Part shown: piece after piece, positions 27,335 through 35,272 of the stretch | Position numbering within the stretch: position 1 is the first letter of the stretch | Layout of the letters: the number at the start of each line of letters is the position of its first letter | From: Ancylobacter defluvii | GTDB lineage: Bacteria; Pseudomonadota; Alphaproteobacteria; Rhizobiales; Xanthobacteraceae | Direction of reading: 5' to 3' | Length of the DNA: 64,000 nucleotides | Assembly: GCF_018390605.1 (NCBI RefSeq) | Contig: NZ_JAHBGD010000004.1 | Span: 59,795-123,794, forward strand | The notes under the pieces: generated by a model | Databases searched by the model: none | Told to the model about the DNA's origin: nothing | What the model saw: the letters and a program-made list of their open reading frames with translations, nothing else | Program-made: the position numbers and the translations under genes

Positions 27335-28582
27335 ATGCCGCTGTTCATGTCGATCCGCCTGCCGCTTGCCGCTCTCGCTCTGTCGCTGTCCGTCGTGCCG
27401 CCGGTCGCCGCGCAGGAAGTTAGCCGGCTTGCCGATGTCGGCCCGCGTCCGTTCCATCTGGTCGATACCATGAAGGACGGCCCGCTGAAGGACCAGCTGG
27501 CGCAGTGCAAGGGGCCGTTCACCACCAAGAACTTCTCGATCTCGCATCGCGGCGCGCCGCTGCAGTTTCCCGAGCACACCCGCGAGGGCTACCTCGCCGC
27601 CGCCCAGATGGGCGCCGGCGTCATCGAGTGCGACGTCGCCTTCACCAAGGACCGCGAGCTGGTGTGCCGTCACGCCCAGTGCGACCTGCATACCACCACC
27701 GATATCCTCGCCCGTCCGGAACTCGCCTCGAAATGCTCGCAGGGCTTCCAGCCGGCCGACCCGGTGACCGGCCGCAAGGCCAGCGCCAAATGCTGCACCA
27801 GCGACCTGACGCTCGCCGAGTTCCGCTCGCTGAAGCCGAAGATGGATGCCGGCAACCCCAACGCCACCACCGTCGCCGACTACATGAACGCCACGCCGCG
27901 CTGGCGCACCGACCTCTATGTCGACCGGGCGACGCTGATGTCGCACAAGGACTATATCGAGCTGGTCAAGTCGCTCGGCCTCAAATTCACCCCGGAGCTG
28001 AAGGCGCCGGAAGTGACGATGCCGTTCGAGGGCAGCTACACGCAGCAGGACTATGCCCAGCAGCTCATCAATGAATACAAGGCGGCCGGCATCGACCCGA
28101 AGGACGTCTACGCCCAGTCGTTCCAGCTCGACGACGTGCTGTACTGGCTGAAGGCCGAGCCGGCCTTCGGCGCCCAGGCGGTCTATCTCGACGGCCGCGA
28201 CGAGACCGACACCGGCTTCGACAACATGAAGGCCGAGACCTGGAAGCCCTCCATGCAGGAGCTGGCCGACAAGGGCGTGAAGATCCTCGCCCCGCCGCTG
28301 TGGATGCTGGTGACCGCCAAGGACGGCAAGATCGTGCCCTCGCTCTATGCGCAGGAAGCCAAGAAGGCGTCGCTGGGACTGATCGCCTGGTCGCTGGAGC
28401 GCTCCGGCCCGCTGAAGGATGGCGGCGGCTACTACTACCAGTCGATCAAGTCGGTGACCGACCGCGACGGCGACACGCTCAGCCTGCTCGACGTGCTGGC
28501 GCGCGACATCGGCGTGATCGGCGTGTTCTCCGACTGGCCGGCGACCACCACCTTCTACGCCAACTGCATGAAGCTGAACTGA
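27335..28582 (+). CDS. Secreted glycerophosphodiester phosphodiesterase
   Basis: 415 residues with a signal peptide ([19 protein letters not shown]). The GDPD core shows [18 protein letters not shown] (catalytic His-Arg and Glu), [19 protein letters not shown] (Glu and Asp metal ligands, second His) and [15 protein letters not shown]. The C-terminal [20 protein letters not shown] ends the TIM barrel. It should release glycerol-3-phosphate from glycerophosphodiesters in the periplasm. The size matches periplasmic GlpQ-like enzymes with an insertion (about residues 130-180, including [11 protein letters not shown]). ATG 27335 follows GGGGGAAGGGAAA. Confidence 0.9.
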   Translation: MPLFMSIRLPLAALALSLSVVPPVAAQEVSRLADVGPRPFHLVDTMKDGPLKDQLAQCKGPFTTKNFSISHRGAPLQFPEHTREGYLAAAQMGAGVIECDVAFTKDRELVCRHAQCDLHTTTDILARPELASKCSQGFQPADPVTGRKASAKCCTSDLTLAEFRSLKPKMDAGNPNATTVADYMNATPRWRTDLYVDRATLMSHKDYIELVKSLGLKFTPELKAPEVTMPFEGSYTQQDYAQQLINEYKAAGIDPKDVYAQSFQLDDVLYWLKAEPAFGAQAVYLDGRDETDTGFDNMKAETWKPSMQELADKGVKILAPPLWMLVTAKDGKIVPSLYAQEAKKASLGLIAWSLERSGPLKDGGGYYYQSIKSVTDRDGDTLSLLDVLARDIGVIGVFSDWPATTTFYANCMKLN

Positions 28583-28708
28583 TCCGGGGCCGGCATCGAT
28601 CCGGCCTTGGCAGGGGTGTGACCCCCGCCGTACGGCGTCCGATCCGCCGGCGGCGGGCTTCACCCTGGCAGCCCGTTCGACGCATTTTCGTCCGTACTTC
28701 GGACGGGT

Positions 28709-29665
28709 TCAGCCGACGCCGAGAATCAGGAACCACACCGAGACGGTGAACAGGCTGAGCGCGGTCGACAGCGACACCGCGCTCGCCGAGGCGGTGACGC
28801 CGACGCGGTAGCGCTGGGCCAGCAGATAGGCGTTGATGCCCGACGGCATCGCCGCGAACACCACCGCGACGTCGGCCCACACTTTCGGCATCGGCAGCAC
28901 CTGCACCAGCGCGAACACCAGCGCCGGATGCACCACCAGCTTCAGCGCGGTGATCAGCGCCGCCGGGGCGAGGTCGCCGCGGATCGGGTAGCGGTGCAGC
29001 GCCAGGCCGAGCGAGACCAGCGCGCAGGGCGAGGCGGACGCGGCCAGCATGTCGAGCGTCTGCTTCAACAGTCCGCCCGGCATGTAGCCGAGCAGCTTGG
29101 CGATGCCGCCGGCATAGATGCCGAGCAGGATCGGGTTGAAGGCCAGCTGGCGGCCGAGCTTCTTCAATCCGGAGAGGGAGAGGCCGGAGGCGGCGCCCTC
29201 GGTGAGCACCGTCGCCACCACCATCATCACCGGCAGGTGGATGGCGATCAGCAGGAACAGCGGCACCGCGCCTTCCGGCCCGAAGGCGTTGAGGATGAGC
29301 GGCACGCCGACGAAGACGGTGTTGGCCTGGCCGGAGGTGAAGCCCTGGATCACCGCCTCGGTATGGTCGCGGCCGAACAGCTTGCGCGCCGCCAGCATGC
29401 CGAGGCCGAACACCGTGAAGGCGCCGGCGAAATAGGCGATCCAGTAGCCCCAGGGCTGGCCTTCGGCCGGCAATTCGGCCTCGGCCAGCGTCTTGAAGAT
29501 GAGCACCGGCACGGCGAGGCCGAACACATATTCGGACAGGCCTTCCGCCGCCTTCTCACGCAGCAGCCCGCCGCGGCTGGCGGCATAGCCGAGGCCGATC
29601 AGGCCGAAGACCGGCGCCACCAGGAAAGCGATGCCCCCAAGCTGGGCGCCGAGCTGTGCGAGCAT
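28709..29665 (-). CDS. AEC-family (auxin efflux carrier) transporter
   Basis: 318 residues and about ten membrane helices in two five-helix halves. The first half contains LVAPVFGLIGLGYAASR and YVFGLAVPVLIFKTLAEAEL. The conserved central region is GFTSGQANTVFVGVPLIL, and the second half has SPCALVSLGLALHR and the final AAMPSGINAYLLAQRYRV. This family exports or imports carboxylates such as malate or malonate, or amino-acid-like acids; the substrate here is unknown. It starts 7 bases downstream of the ACT-domain gene and is very probably cotranscribed with it. Confidence 0.9.
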   Translation of the reverse strand: MLAQLGAQLGGIAFLVAPVFGLIGLGYAASRGGLLREKAAEGLSEYVFGLAVPVLIFKTLAEAELPAEGQPWGYWIAYFAGAFTVFGLGMLAARKLFGRDHTEAVIQGFTSGQANTVFVGVPLILNAFGPEGAVPLFLLIAIHLPVMMVVATVLTEGAASGLSLSGLKKLGRQLAFNPILLGIYAGGIAKLLGYMPGGLLKQTLDMLAASASPCALVSLGLALHRYPIRGDLAPAALITALKLVVHPALVFALVQVLPMPKVWADVAVVFAAMPSGINAYLLAQRYRVGVTASASAVSLSTALSLFTVSVWFLILGVG

Positions 29666-29672
29666 GTATGTC

Positions 29673-29981
29673 TCAGGCCGCCGCTTCCGAGAAGGCGGTG
29701 GAGACGAGGTGCGAGGAACGCACCGGCACCATCACATCGATGCGCGACCACAGCCGCTCCGCCACCTCGACCGGCGCGGTGAAGGCGATTTCGGCGCGCA
29801 TCTGCCCGAGATCGGCCATGTCGATGACGCCGTCGGCCGGGCCGTCCATGCGCAGCCTGGTGGGCTGCACGTCGTGCACGGCGAAGGGTTCGAGCAGGCG
29901 GAGCATGAGATTGGGATGGGCATCGGCCTCCACCACGAGGCGATGGCGAAGAAGACCGTGATTCAGGCTAGGGGCAGTCAT
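29673..29981 (-). CDS. Small ACT-domain-like protein
   Basis: 102 residues. LRHRLVVEADAHPNLMLRLLEPFAVHDVQP followed by MRAEIAFTAPVEVAERLWSRIDVMV has the strand-helix-strand-strand-helix-strand pattern of a single ACT domain, similar in size to IlvM (acetolactate synthase small subunit). No synthase large subunit is nearby. It precedes the AEC transporter with a 7-base gap, so a sensor or regulator of the transporter is conceivable but unproven. There is no clear Shine-Dalgarno before ATG 29981. A structured leader region lies upstream (30057-30176). Confidence 0.6.
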   Translation of the reverse strand: MTAPSLNHGLLRHRLVVEADAHPNLMLRLLEPFAVHDVQPTRLRMDGPADGVIDMADLGQMRAEIAFTAPVEVAERLWSRIDVMVPVRSSHLVSTAFSEAAA

Positions 29982-30056
29982 GGCAGCGGGTCCGCGAATG
30001 ACGAGGGAAGGGCAGGCGCGTCAGACCTCCCGGCCGAACGGATCGGCAAGCAGGGG

Positions 30057-30140
30057 TCAGGAAACCCGGCCGATAAAATCGGCCGGGCGGCGAATTCGCC
30101 GCCCCTCGCGGATGCGCTTGCTGGTCATCGTCGTCGTCAT
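30057..30140 (-). CDS. Possible 27-residue leader peptide, apparently leaderless
   Basis: ATG 30140 opens an 84-base frame: four Thr codons among the first six (MTTTMT), then a basic stretch with seven Arg (KRIREGRRIRR...), ending RPADFIGRVS and TGA at 30057-30059. A near-consensus promoter places the expected transcription start on the A of the ATG, as in leaderless mRNAs such as the rhizobial trpL leader. The frame runs through two overlapping hairpins. It may be a regulatory leader ORF for the ACT/AEC genes. Equally, the Arg codons may be a by-product of the GC palindromes. Translation is not demonstrated. Confidence 0.4.
   Translation of the reverse strand: MTTTMTSKRIREGRRIRRPADFIGRVS
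30065..30104 (-). promoter_or_regulatory. Two overlapping hairpins in the ACT/AEC leader
   Basis: In minus-strand RNA order, GGGCGGCGAATTCGCCGCCC (30104 to 30085) can form one perfect hairpin. CCCGGCCGAT-TTT-ATCGGCCGGG (30087 to 30065), followed by TTTCC, can form another. They share three bases (30085-30087), so full pairing of both is mutually exclusive. The second has a short U-run and could be a weak terminator. Such an arrangement is what attenuation or anti-termination would need; it could also be two adjacent palindromic repeats. Confidence 0.5.
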
Positions 30141-30147
30141 GCCGGTG

Positions 30148-30176
30148 AAGCTAGGCGTCCGCCGCGCCAACGTCAA
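30148..30176 (-). promoter_or_regulatory. Promoter for the leader-ACT-AEC transcription unit
   Basis: TTGACG (30176-30171) and TAGCTT (30153-30148) on the minus strand are separated by 17 bases. The first base of the leader ATG (30140) lies 8 bases beyond the -10 element, the normal place for +1. Confidence 0.55.
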
Positions 30177-30236
30177 TATGACGAAAGTGCGCCGCAGCCG
30201 TGCTTTGTCGCGGGCCTGGGCTTGCTGCCGCGGGGT

Positions 30237-30821
30237 TCAGGGCGTCGCGGGGTGGGCGGGCAGCAACTCATAGCCGGTCGGATCGTCCGGGCAGAGGCCG
30301 GCGCCGCATTCGAGCACGGTGGAGATGCCATTGACGAAGGTCAGCGCCGCCATCAGCACCAGCGCCGCCATGGCGAGGGTGCCGGATGGCCGGGCGTCCG
30401 GGGATGGGACGTCGAACTGGCGATCGAACATCAGCAGGACGGCGCAGCCGCCGATGATGACGACATAGAGCAGCAGCGCCCATGAATAGAAATGCAGGCC
30501 GAGCAGCGCGTCGCCATAGCTGCCGGTGCCGGGCACGATATGCAGCAGCACCTGCCGCACCGAGACCAGGGCGCCGGCCATCGCCGAGAGGATGGCGACG
30601 GCGTAGTGGCTCGGCCGCGCTCCGAATCGCAGGTTCAGGGCCAGGCCGAGGCCGACGCCGCAGAAGCCGACCCGCTGCAGGATGCAGAGCGGGCAGGGCA
30701 GGTCGCGATAGAGGATCTGGTCGAGCAGGGCGAAGAGCAGCACCGCCGCCACGGCGAACAGGCCGAGCGTGTTCAAGAGCCGCGAGCGGGCGGGATCGAG
30801 AATCGCGGGGCCGGTGCTCAT
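30237..30821 (-). CDS. DsbB-type disulfide bond formation protein (second paralogue)
   Basis: 194 residues with about five membrane helices. The first redox pair is DLPCPLCILQRVGFC between helices one and two; the second pair is ECGAGLCPDDP near the C-terminus, after the fourth helix. Layout differs from the classical DsbB at 16689 and is closer to the BdbC/DsbI-like branch. A tiny DUF5993-type gene lies 9 bases upstream, a partner often found beside this branch. It probably oxidises a dedicated thiol oxidase; the partner DsbA is not encoded here. Confidence 0.82.
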   Translation of the reverse strand: MSTGPAILDPARSRLLNTLGLFAVAAVLLFALLDQILYRDLPCPLCILQRVGFCGVGLGLALNLRFGARPSHYAVAILSAMAGALVSVRQVLLHIVPGTGSYGDALLGLHFYSWALLLYVVIIGGCAVLLMFDRQFDVPSPDARPSGTLAMAALVLMAALTFVNGISTVLECGAGLCPDDPTGYELLPAHPATP

Positions 30822-30830
30822 CGACGCCTC

Positions 30831-30986
30831 TCACAGCACGATGTTCAGCGCGTCGGTGGCGTGCTGGCGGAACAGCAGCGCCAGCACGGTCATCGACAGC
30901 GCCCAGGCCAGCATGGCGGTGCCGCGCCAGCCGGCGATGGCGAGCACCAGCCCGGCGAACAGGCCGAAAAACGGAATGCTCATCAT
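30831..30986 (-). CDS. Small DUF5993-like membrane protein
   Basis: About 51 residues: MMSIPFFGLFAGLVLAIAGW then an Arg and a second helix (TAMLAWALSMTVLALLF), ending RQHATDALNIVL. Two short helices and the C-terminal HATDxLNI motif resemble DUF5993 proteins that sit beside DsbB-like genes. I place the start at the MM pair (30986 or 30983), with GAGGA about 12 bases upstream. The in-frame extension to 31091 has no hydrophobic or conserved character. It lies 9 bases from the dsbB-like gene and is probably cotranscribed. Confidence 0.65.
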   Translation of the reverse strand: MMSIPFFGLFAGLVLAIAGWRGTAMLAWALSMTVLALLFRQHATDALNIVL

Positions 30987-31134
30987 CGGCGGAGCGTCCT
31001 CAAGCAGCAGAGGCGGAGCGCAGAGGCGTGACGGCAGAAGCTTGACGGCGGCTGATGCCGCATTGTGAGCAGGAATCGCCGCCGCTGTCATGACGCGCTG
31101 CGGTGGTTCGGGCGGATCACTGGAAGCTCTCGAA

Positions 31135-33348
31135 TTACAGGAAGCTCTGCGGATCGATGTCGATCTCCACCTTCACATTGCCGCGCGGGCGCGGCGCCGA
31201 CGCCATCCAGTCGCGTACATAGTTCGAGAGATCGAAGGCGCGGGGCGCGCGCGCCAGCAATCGCAGCCGGTGGCGCCCGCGCAGCAGCGAGATCGGCGCC
31301 TCGGCCGGGCCGAGCACGCGCACGCCCTCGACGATCGGCGCCGAGGCGGCGAGCGCCTGGGCATGGCGCTGCGCCTCGTGCTGCTCGTTCGCCGACACGA
31401 CGAGGGCGCAGAAGCGGGCGAAGGGCGGCAGGCCGGCCTCCTCGCGCACCCCGATCTCGCGGTCGTAAAAGGCGTCGCGGTCGCCAGCGATCAGCGCCTG
31501 CATCACCGGGTGCTCGGGCATGTAGGTTTGCAGCAGGGCGCGGCCTTCCAGCTTGTGACGGCCGGCGCGGCCGGCGACCTGGTGCAGCAGCTGGAAGGTG
31601 CGCTCGGCCGCGCGGGGATCGCCGTGCCCCAGTCCCACATCGGCATCGACGACGCCGACAAGGGCGAGGCCGGGGAAATTGTGGCCCTTGGCGACCAGCT
31701 GAGTGCCGACAATCACGTCCACCTCGCCATCTTCGATGGCCTTGATCTCGGCGCGCAATCGCTCGACGCCGCCGGCGAGATCGGAGGACAGCACCTGTAT
31801 GCGTGCGTCCGGCATCAGCGCGGCGATTTCCTCATGCAGCCGCTCGACGCCGGGACCGCAGGGAATGAGGCTGTTCGGCTCGTGGCAGGAGGGGCAGGCC
31901 TCCGGCACCGGGCTCGCATAGCCGCATTGATGGCATTCGAGCCGGCGGCGGAAGCGGTGCTCGACCAGCCAGGACGAGCAGGAGGGGCAGCGGATGCGAT
32001 GGCCGCAGGAGCGGCACAGCGTGAGCGGGGCGTAGCCGCGGCGGTTGAGGAACAGCAGCGCCTGCCCGCCGCGCGCCACCGTGTCGGTGATGTCGGCGAC
32101 GAGGCGCGGGGCGATCCAGCGGCCCTTGGGCGGCCCTTCGCGGCGCATGTCGATGGGCTCCAGCCGCGGCACCCGGGTGCCGGCGAAGCGTTCCGGCAGC
32201 GCGAGGCGGCGGTAGCGGCCACGTCGGCCATTCACCTCGGTCTCGAGCGATGGCGTCGCCGAGGCGAGCACCACCGGCGCGCCGGCGAGCCGGGCGCGCA
32301 CCACCGCCATGTCGCGGGCGTGGTAGTGGACGCCGTCCTCCTGCTTGTAGGCGCTGTCATGCTCCTCATCGACGATGACCAGGCCGAGATCGCGGTAGGG
32401 CAGGAACAGCGCCGAGCGGGCGCCGGCCACCACGCTGACCTCGCCGGAGGCGACGCCGGCGAAGACGCGGGCGCGGCGCTTGGTGCCGACCGCCGAATGC
32501 CACTGCGCCGGGACGACGCCGAAACGCCGGGCGAAGCGGTCGAGGAAAGCCTGCGTCAGGGCGATTTCCGGCATCAGGATCAGCACCTGCCGGCCGTCGC
32601 GGATCGCCTGCGCCACACCCTCGAAATAGGTCTCGGTCTTGCCGGAGCCGGTGACGCCATCCAGCAGATGCACGCGGAACTCATGCGCCGCCACCGCCTC
32701 GCGCAGGACATCCGCCGCCGCCTGCTGGCCGGGCAGCAGCTCGGGCACCGCGTGATCGGGGTCCGGCGGCTCGGCGGCGGGCTCGGGCGGCAGGGTGACG
32801 GTCTCCAGCACCCCCTCGTCGATCAGGCCGTCCACCACCGAGGGCGAGACGCCGGCCTCGCGGGCGGCATCGCCCTTGGGGCGCAGGAAGCCATCGGCCA
32901 GCGCCTCGACGACCTTCTCGCGCGCGCTCGTGCGGCGCTCCGGCCGCTTGTCGGTGAGCCGCACCCCGACGCGCTCGCGCTGCGGACCGGCGGCCTCGTC
33001 ATGCCGGAGCGCAAGGCGCAGCACCATGCCGGGCGACGAGACGGTGTAGTCCGCCATCCACTCGATGAAGGCGATCATCTGTGCCGACAGCGGCGGGGCG
33101 GCATATTTGCGGATCACCGGCTTCAGCTTCGCCGGATCGACCGGCTTCGCCACGGCGGCGGGATCGCGCGGCCAGACGCAGCCGAGAATGTTGCGTGGCC
33201 CGAGCGGCACCACCACCACGTCGCCGGGCGCAAGCTGCATGCCTTCCGGCACGCGATAGGAATAGGCCGAGCCCACCGCGACGGGCAGCAGCACGTCGAC
33301 GGTCTCGATGGCGCCGGAGAACATGTCGGCGGGTGGTTCAAAAGCCAT
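31135..33348 (-). CDS. priA: Primosomal protein N' (replication restart helicase)
   Basis: 737 residues. The N-terminal 3'-binding domain begins VDVLLPVAVGSAYSYRVP. Helicase motif I is GVTGSGKTETYFEG, motif II VIVDEEHDSAYKQ, and motif III SATPSLE. The zinc-binding insert is CRSCGHRIRCPSC plus CHQCGYASPVPEACPSC. GTQLVAKGHNFPGLALVG and QVAGRAGRHKLEGR (motif VI region) follow. PriA reloads the replisome at stalled forks. It is divergent from xerC, 105 bases apart. Confidence 0.96.
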   Translation of the reverse strand: MAFEPPADMFSGAIETVDVLLPVAVGSAYSYRVPEGMQLAPGDVVVVPLGPRNILGCVWPRDPAAVAKPVDPAKLKPVIRKYAAPPLSAQMIAFIEWMADYTVSSPGMVLRLALRHDEAAGPQRERVGVRLTDKRPERRTSAREKVVEALADGFLRPKGDAAREAGVSPSVVDGLIDEGVLETVTLPPEPAAEPPDPDHAVPELLPGQQAAADVLREAVAAHEFRVHLLDGVTGSGKTETYFEGVAQAIRDGRQVLILMPEIALTQAFLDRFARRFGVVPAQWHSAVGTKRRARVFAGVASGEVSVVAGARSALFLPYRDLGLVIVDEEHDSAYKQEDGVHYHARDMAVVRARLAGAPVVLASATPSLETEVNGRRGRYRRLALPERFAGTRVPRLEPIDMRREGPPKGRWIAPRLVADITDTVARGGQALLFLNRRGYAPLTLCRSCGHRIRCPSCSSWLVEHRFRRRLECHQCGYASPVPEACPSCHEPNSLIPCGPGVERLHEEIAALMPDARIQVLSSDLAGGVERLRAEIKAIEDGEVDVIVGTQLVAKGHNFPGLALVGVVDADVGLGHGDPRAAERTFQLLHQVAGRAGRHKLEGRALLQTYMPEHPVMQALIAGDRDAFYDREIGVREEAGLPPFARFCALVVSANEQHEAQRHAQALAASAPIVEGVRVLGPAEAPISLLRGRHRLRLLARAPRAFDLSNYVRDWMASAPRPRGNVKVEIDIDPQSFL

Positions 33349-33453
33349 TTAATCGGAAGCCATGGCGACGCGGGCGGCTGGATCGGGAATCGGAGCTTTC
33401 ATTAAGCCACATATGGCATGTTTGCCGGACGAAACGAGGAGGAACCGCGCGCC

Positions 33454-34467
33454 ATGGCGATGACCGACAGCGAGAGAGCGGCGCGGGCGGAGCTGGCGCT
33501 GCTCGCCGGCGCGGCCCCGGACGTGGCGGCGGCGCTGAAGGGCTGGCTGGCACGGCTCGGCAATGAGCGGCGGCTCTCGGCCAAGACCCGCGAGGCCTAT
33601 GCCCGCGACATGACGGGTTTCCTCGGCCATCTGGCACGGCATCTCGACGCGCCGCCGGACCTTGCCGCCTTCGAGGCGCTGGCGCCGCGCGACGTGCGGG
33701 CGGTGATCGCCGCCAAGCGGGCGGAGGGCATCGAGCCTCGCACGCAGATGCGCTTCCTCGCCGCCGCGCGCTCCTTCGGCCGGCACCTCGAGCGCGAGGG
33801 GCTGGGCAAGGTGGGGGCGCTGACGGCGGTGCGCGCGCCGCGCATCGCCCGCACGCTGCCGCGGCCGATCTCGGTGGCCGACGCCAGGAAGCTCGCCGAT
33901 CCCGACCTTCGCGCCGGCGAGGCGCGCGAGACCTGGGTGCTCCAGCGCGACGCGGCGGTGCTGGCGCTGCTCTACGGCTCCGGCCTGCGCATTTCCGAGG
34001 CGCTGGGCCTCAGGCGGCGGGAGATGCCGGCGCCGGGGGAGGGCGACCACATCACCGTCACCGGCAAGGGCGGCAAGACCCGCATGGTGCCGGTTCTGTC
34101 CAATGTGCTGCAGGCCATCGCCGCCTATGTGCAGGCCTGCCCGTTCGCGCTGGAGCTCGGCGGGCCGCTGTTCGTCGGCGAGAAGGGCGGGCCGCTGTCG
34201 CCGCGCATCGTGCAGCGGGTGGTGGAGCAGCTGCGCGGGGCGCTGGGGCTGCCGGATTCGGCGACGCCGCATGCGCTGCGCCACTCCTTCGCCACGCATC
34301 TGCTGGCGCGCGGCGGCGATCTGCGCTCGATCCAGGAACTTCTCGGCCATGCCTCGCTTTCCACCACGCAGATCTACGCCGCCGTCGACGCCTCGGCGCT
34401 GATGGCGAGCTGGCGGGCGGCACATCCGCGCGCCACTCTGGGCGAGAGGAGCGGCAAGGGAGGGTGA
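33454..34467 (+). CDS. xerC: Site-specific tyrosine recombinase XerC
   Basis: 337 residues. The SAM-like core-binding domain spans about residues 28-115 (LSAKTREAYARDMTGFLGHL). Catalytic residues are visible in LLYGSGLRISEALGL (Arg), TGKGGKTRMVPV (Lys), TPHALRHSFATHLLARG (His-x-x-Arg) and LGHASLSTTQIYAAVD (His and the Tyr nucleophile). It resolves chromosome dimers at dif with XerD. ATG 33454 follows GAGGAGGAA; the in-frame ATG at 33418 is less likely. Confidence 0.94.
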   Translation: MAMTDSERAARAELALLAGAAPDVAAALKGWLARLGNERRLSAKTREAYARDMTGFLGHLARHLDAPPDLAAFEALAPRDVRAVIAAKRAEGIEPRTQMRFLAAARSFGRHLEREGLGKVGALTAVRAPRIARTLPRPISVADARKLADPDLRAGEARETWVLQRDAAVLALLYGSGLRISEALGLRRREMPAPGEGDHITVTGKGGKTRMVPVLSNVLQAIAAYVQACPFALELGGPLFVGEKGGPLSPRIVQRVVEQLRGALGLPDSATPHALRHSFATHLLARGGDLRSIQELLGHASLSTTQIYAAVDASALMASWRAAHPRATLGERSGKGG

Positions 34468-34469
34468 GC

Positions 34470-34937
34470 ATGGACGACCGGTTGACGGCGACGCTGCAGC
34501 CGATCCTGCCGATGATCGACCACATGTCGATCGGGGTCGGCGATCTCGCGCGTTCGGTGGCGTTCTACGACGCGGTGCTGGCGCCGCTCGGCTTCGTGCG
34601 GGTACGCCACTACGACGCTTCGCAGGATCCGGGCGGCGGGGCCGCCTGCTGGGGGCGGCCGGGGGAAGCGCCCTCGCCGGATGGCGCAGCGGGGGCGGCG
34701 CCGTTCTGGATCCAGCGCCGCGCCGGCATGGTGACGCCGCAGCCCGGCTGCCATTTCTGCCTGCTGGCGCCGGACCGCGAGGCGGTGCGGACCTTTCACG
34801 CCGCCGGCCTCACCCATGGCGGCAGCGACGGCGGGGCGCCAGGGCTGCGGCCGCATTACGGCGAGGGGTATTATGCGGCGTTCCTGCTCGATCCTGACGG
34901 CTGGAAGATCGAGGCGCTGACCTACACGCCTGCGTGA
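34470..34937 (+). CDS. VOC-family (glyoxalase/bleomycin resistance-like) protein
   Basis: 155 residues, one vicinal-oxygen-chelate domain. MIDHMSIGVGDLARSVAFYDAVLAPLGF is the classic opening strand-helix. Metal-ligand positions are plausible at the first His, in GCHFCLLA, and at the late Glu of WKIEALTY. YYAAFLLDPDGWKIEAL closes the fold. Substrate unknown. ATG 34470 follows GGGAGGG; GTG 34464 overlapping the xerC stop is an alternative, so it may be translationally coupled to xerC. Confidence 0.85.
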   Translation: MDDRLTATLQPILPMIDHMSIGVGDLARSVAFYDAVLAPLGFVRVRHYDASQDPGGGAACWGRPGEAPSPDGAAGAAPFWIQRRAGMVTPQPGCHFCLLAPDREAVRTFHAAGLTHGGSDGGAPGLRPHYGEGYYAAFLLDPDGWKIEALTYTPA

Positions 34938-35046
34938 GACCAGGGTGATTTGCCTGACTTTAGGTCATCTGGCACCACCGCCGCACTTTTCATCAGGAAG
35001 ATCCTGCGTAGACTGGCTGCGGTTTAATAGCCAGAGGAGATCTGAC

Positions 35047-35175
35047 ATGAAGAAGATCGTGACGGCCCTGTGTGCGCTTTCCCTCACGGTGGCCGTTTCG
35101 GGCGCCGCGTTTGCCGACTGCACGCCGGGCCATGCCTCGGTGAAGCAGCCGACGACCAGTTCGCAGGGCACCTGA
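35047..35175 (+). CDS. Small secreted peptide of unknown function (42 residues)
   Basis: The frame encodes a clear signal peptide (MKKIVTALCALSLTVAVSG, then AAFA) and a mature peptide of only about 19 residues, DCTPGHASVKQPTTSSQGT, with one Cys. GAGGAGA lies six bases before ATG 35047 and a strong terminator follows 27 bases after the stop, so it looks like a self-contained, well-expressed gene. Similar short 'signal peptide plus Cys/Thr/Ser tail' proteins occur in Hyphomicrobiales, without known function. Confidence 0.65.
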   Translation: MKKIVTALCALSLTVAVSGAAFADCTPGHASVKQPTTSSQGT

Positions 35176-35202
35176 TCCTGCTCGTCCCCCCGCCAAAACG
35201 GA

Positions 35203-35234
35203 ACGGCCCGGAGAGACATTCTCCGGGCCGTTTT
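35203..35234. terminator. Rho-independent terminator
   Basis: ACGGCCCGGAGA, loop GACAT, TCTCCGGGCCGT, then TTTT on the plus strand: a perfect 12-bp stem. It ends the small secreted peptide gene. It also faces the 3' end of lpdA on the minus strand, where the stem is followed by TCCGTTTT, so it may work in both directions. Confidence 0.88.
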
Positions 35235-35272
35235 CGTTGACGGGTTGAGGCTTCGGGGCCGAGGCCGCGGCC

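Noticed and set aside
29980..30273. 97-codon plus-strand ORF over the ACT leader region
   Set aside because: No motif, weak start, and it only reads the opposite strand of the hairpins; the minus-strand promoter and downstream genes explain the region better.
31090..33405. 771-codon open frame antisense to priA
   Set aside because: Shadow of priA, rich in Arg/His/Gly/Ala with no motif.
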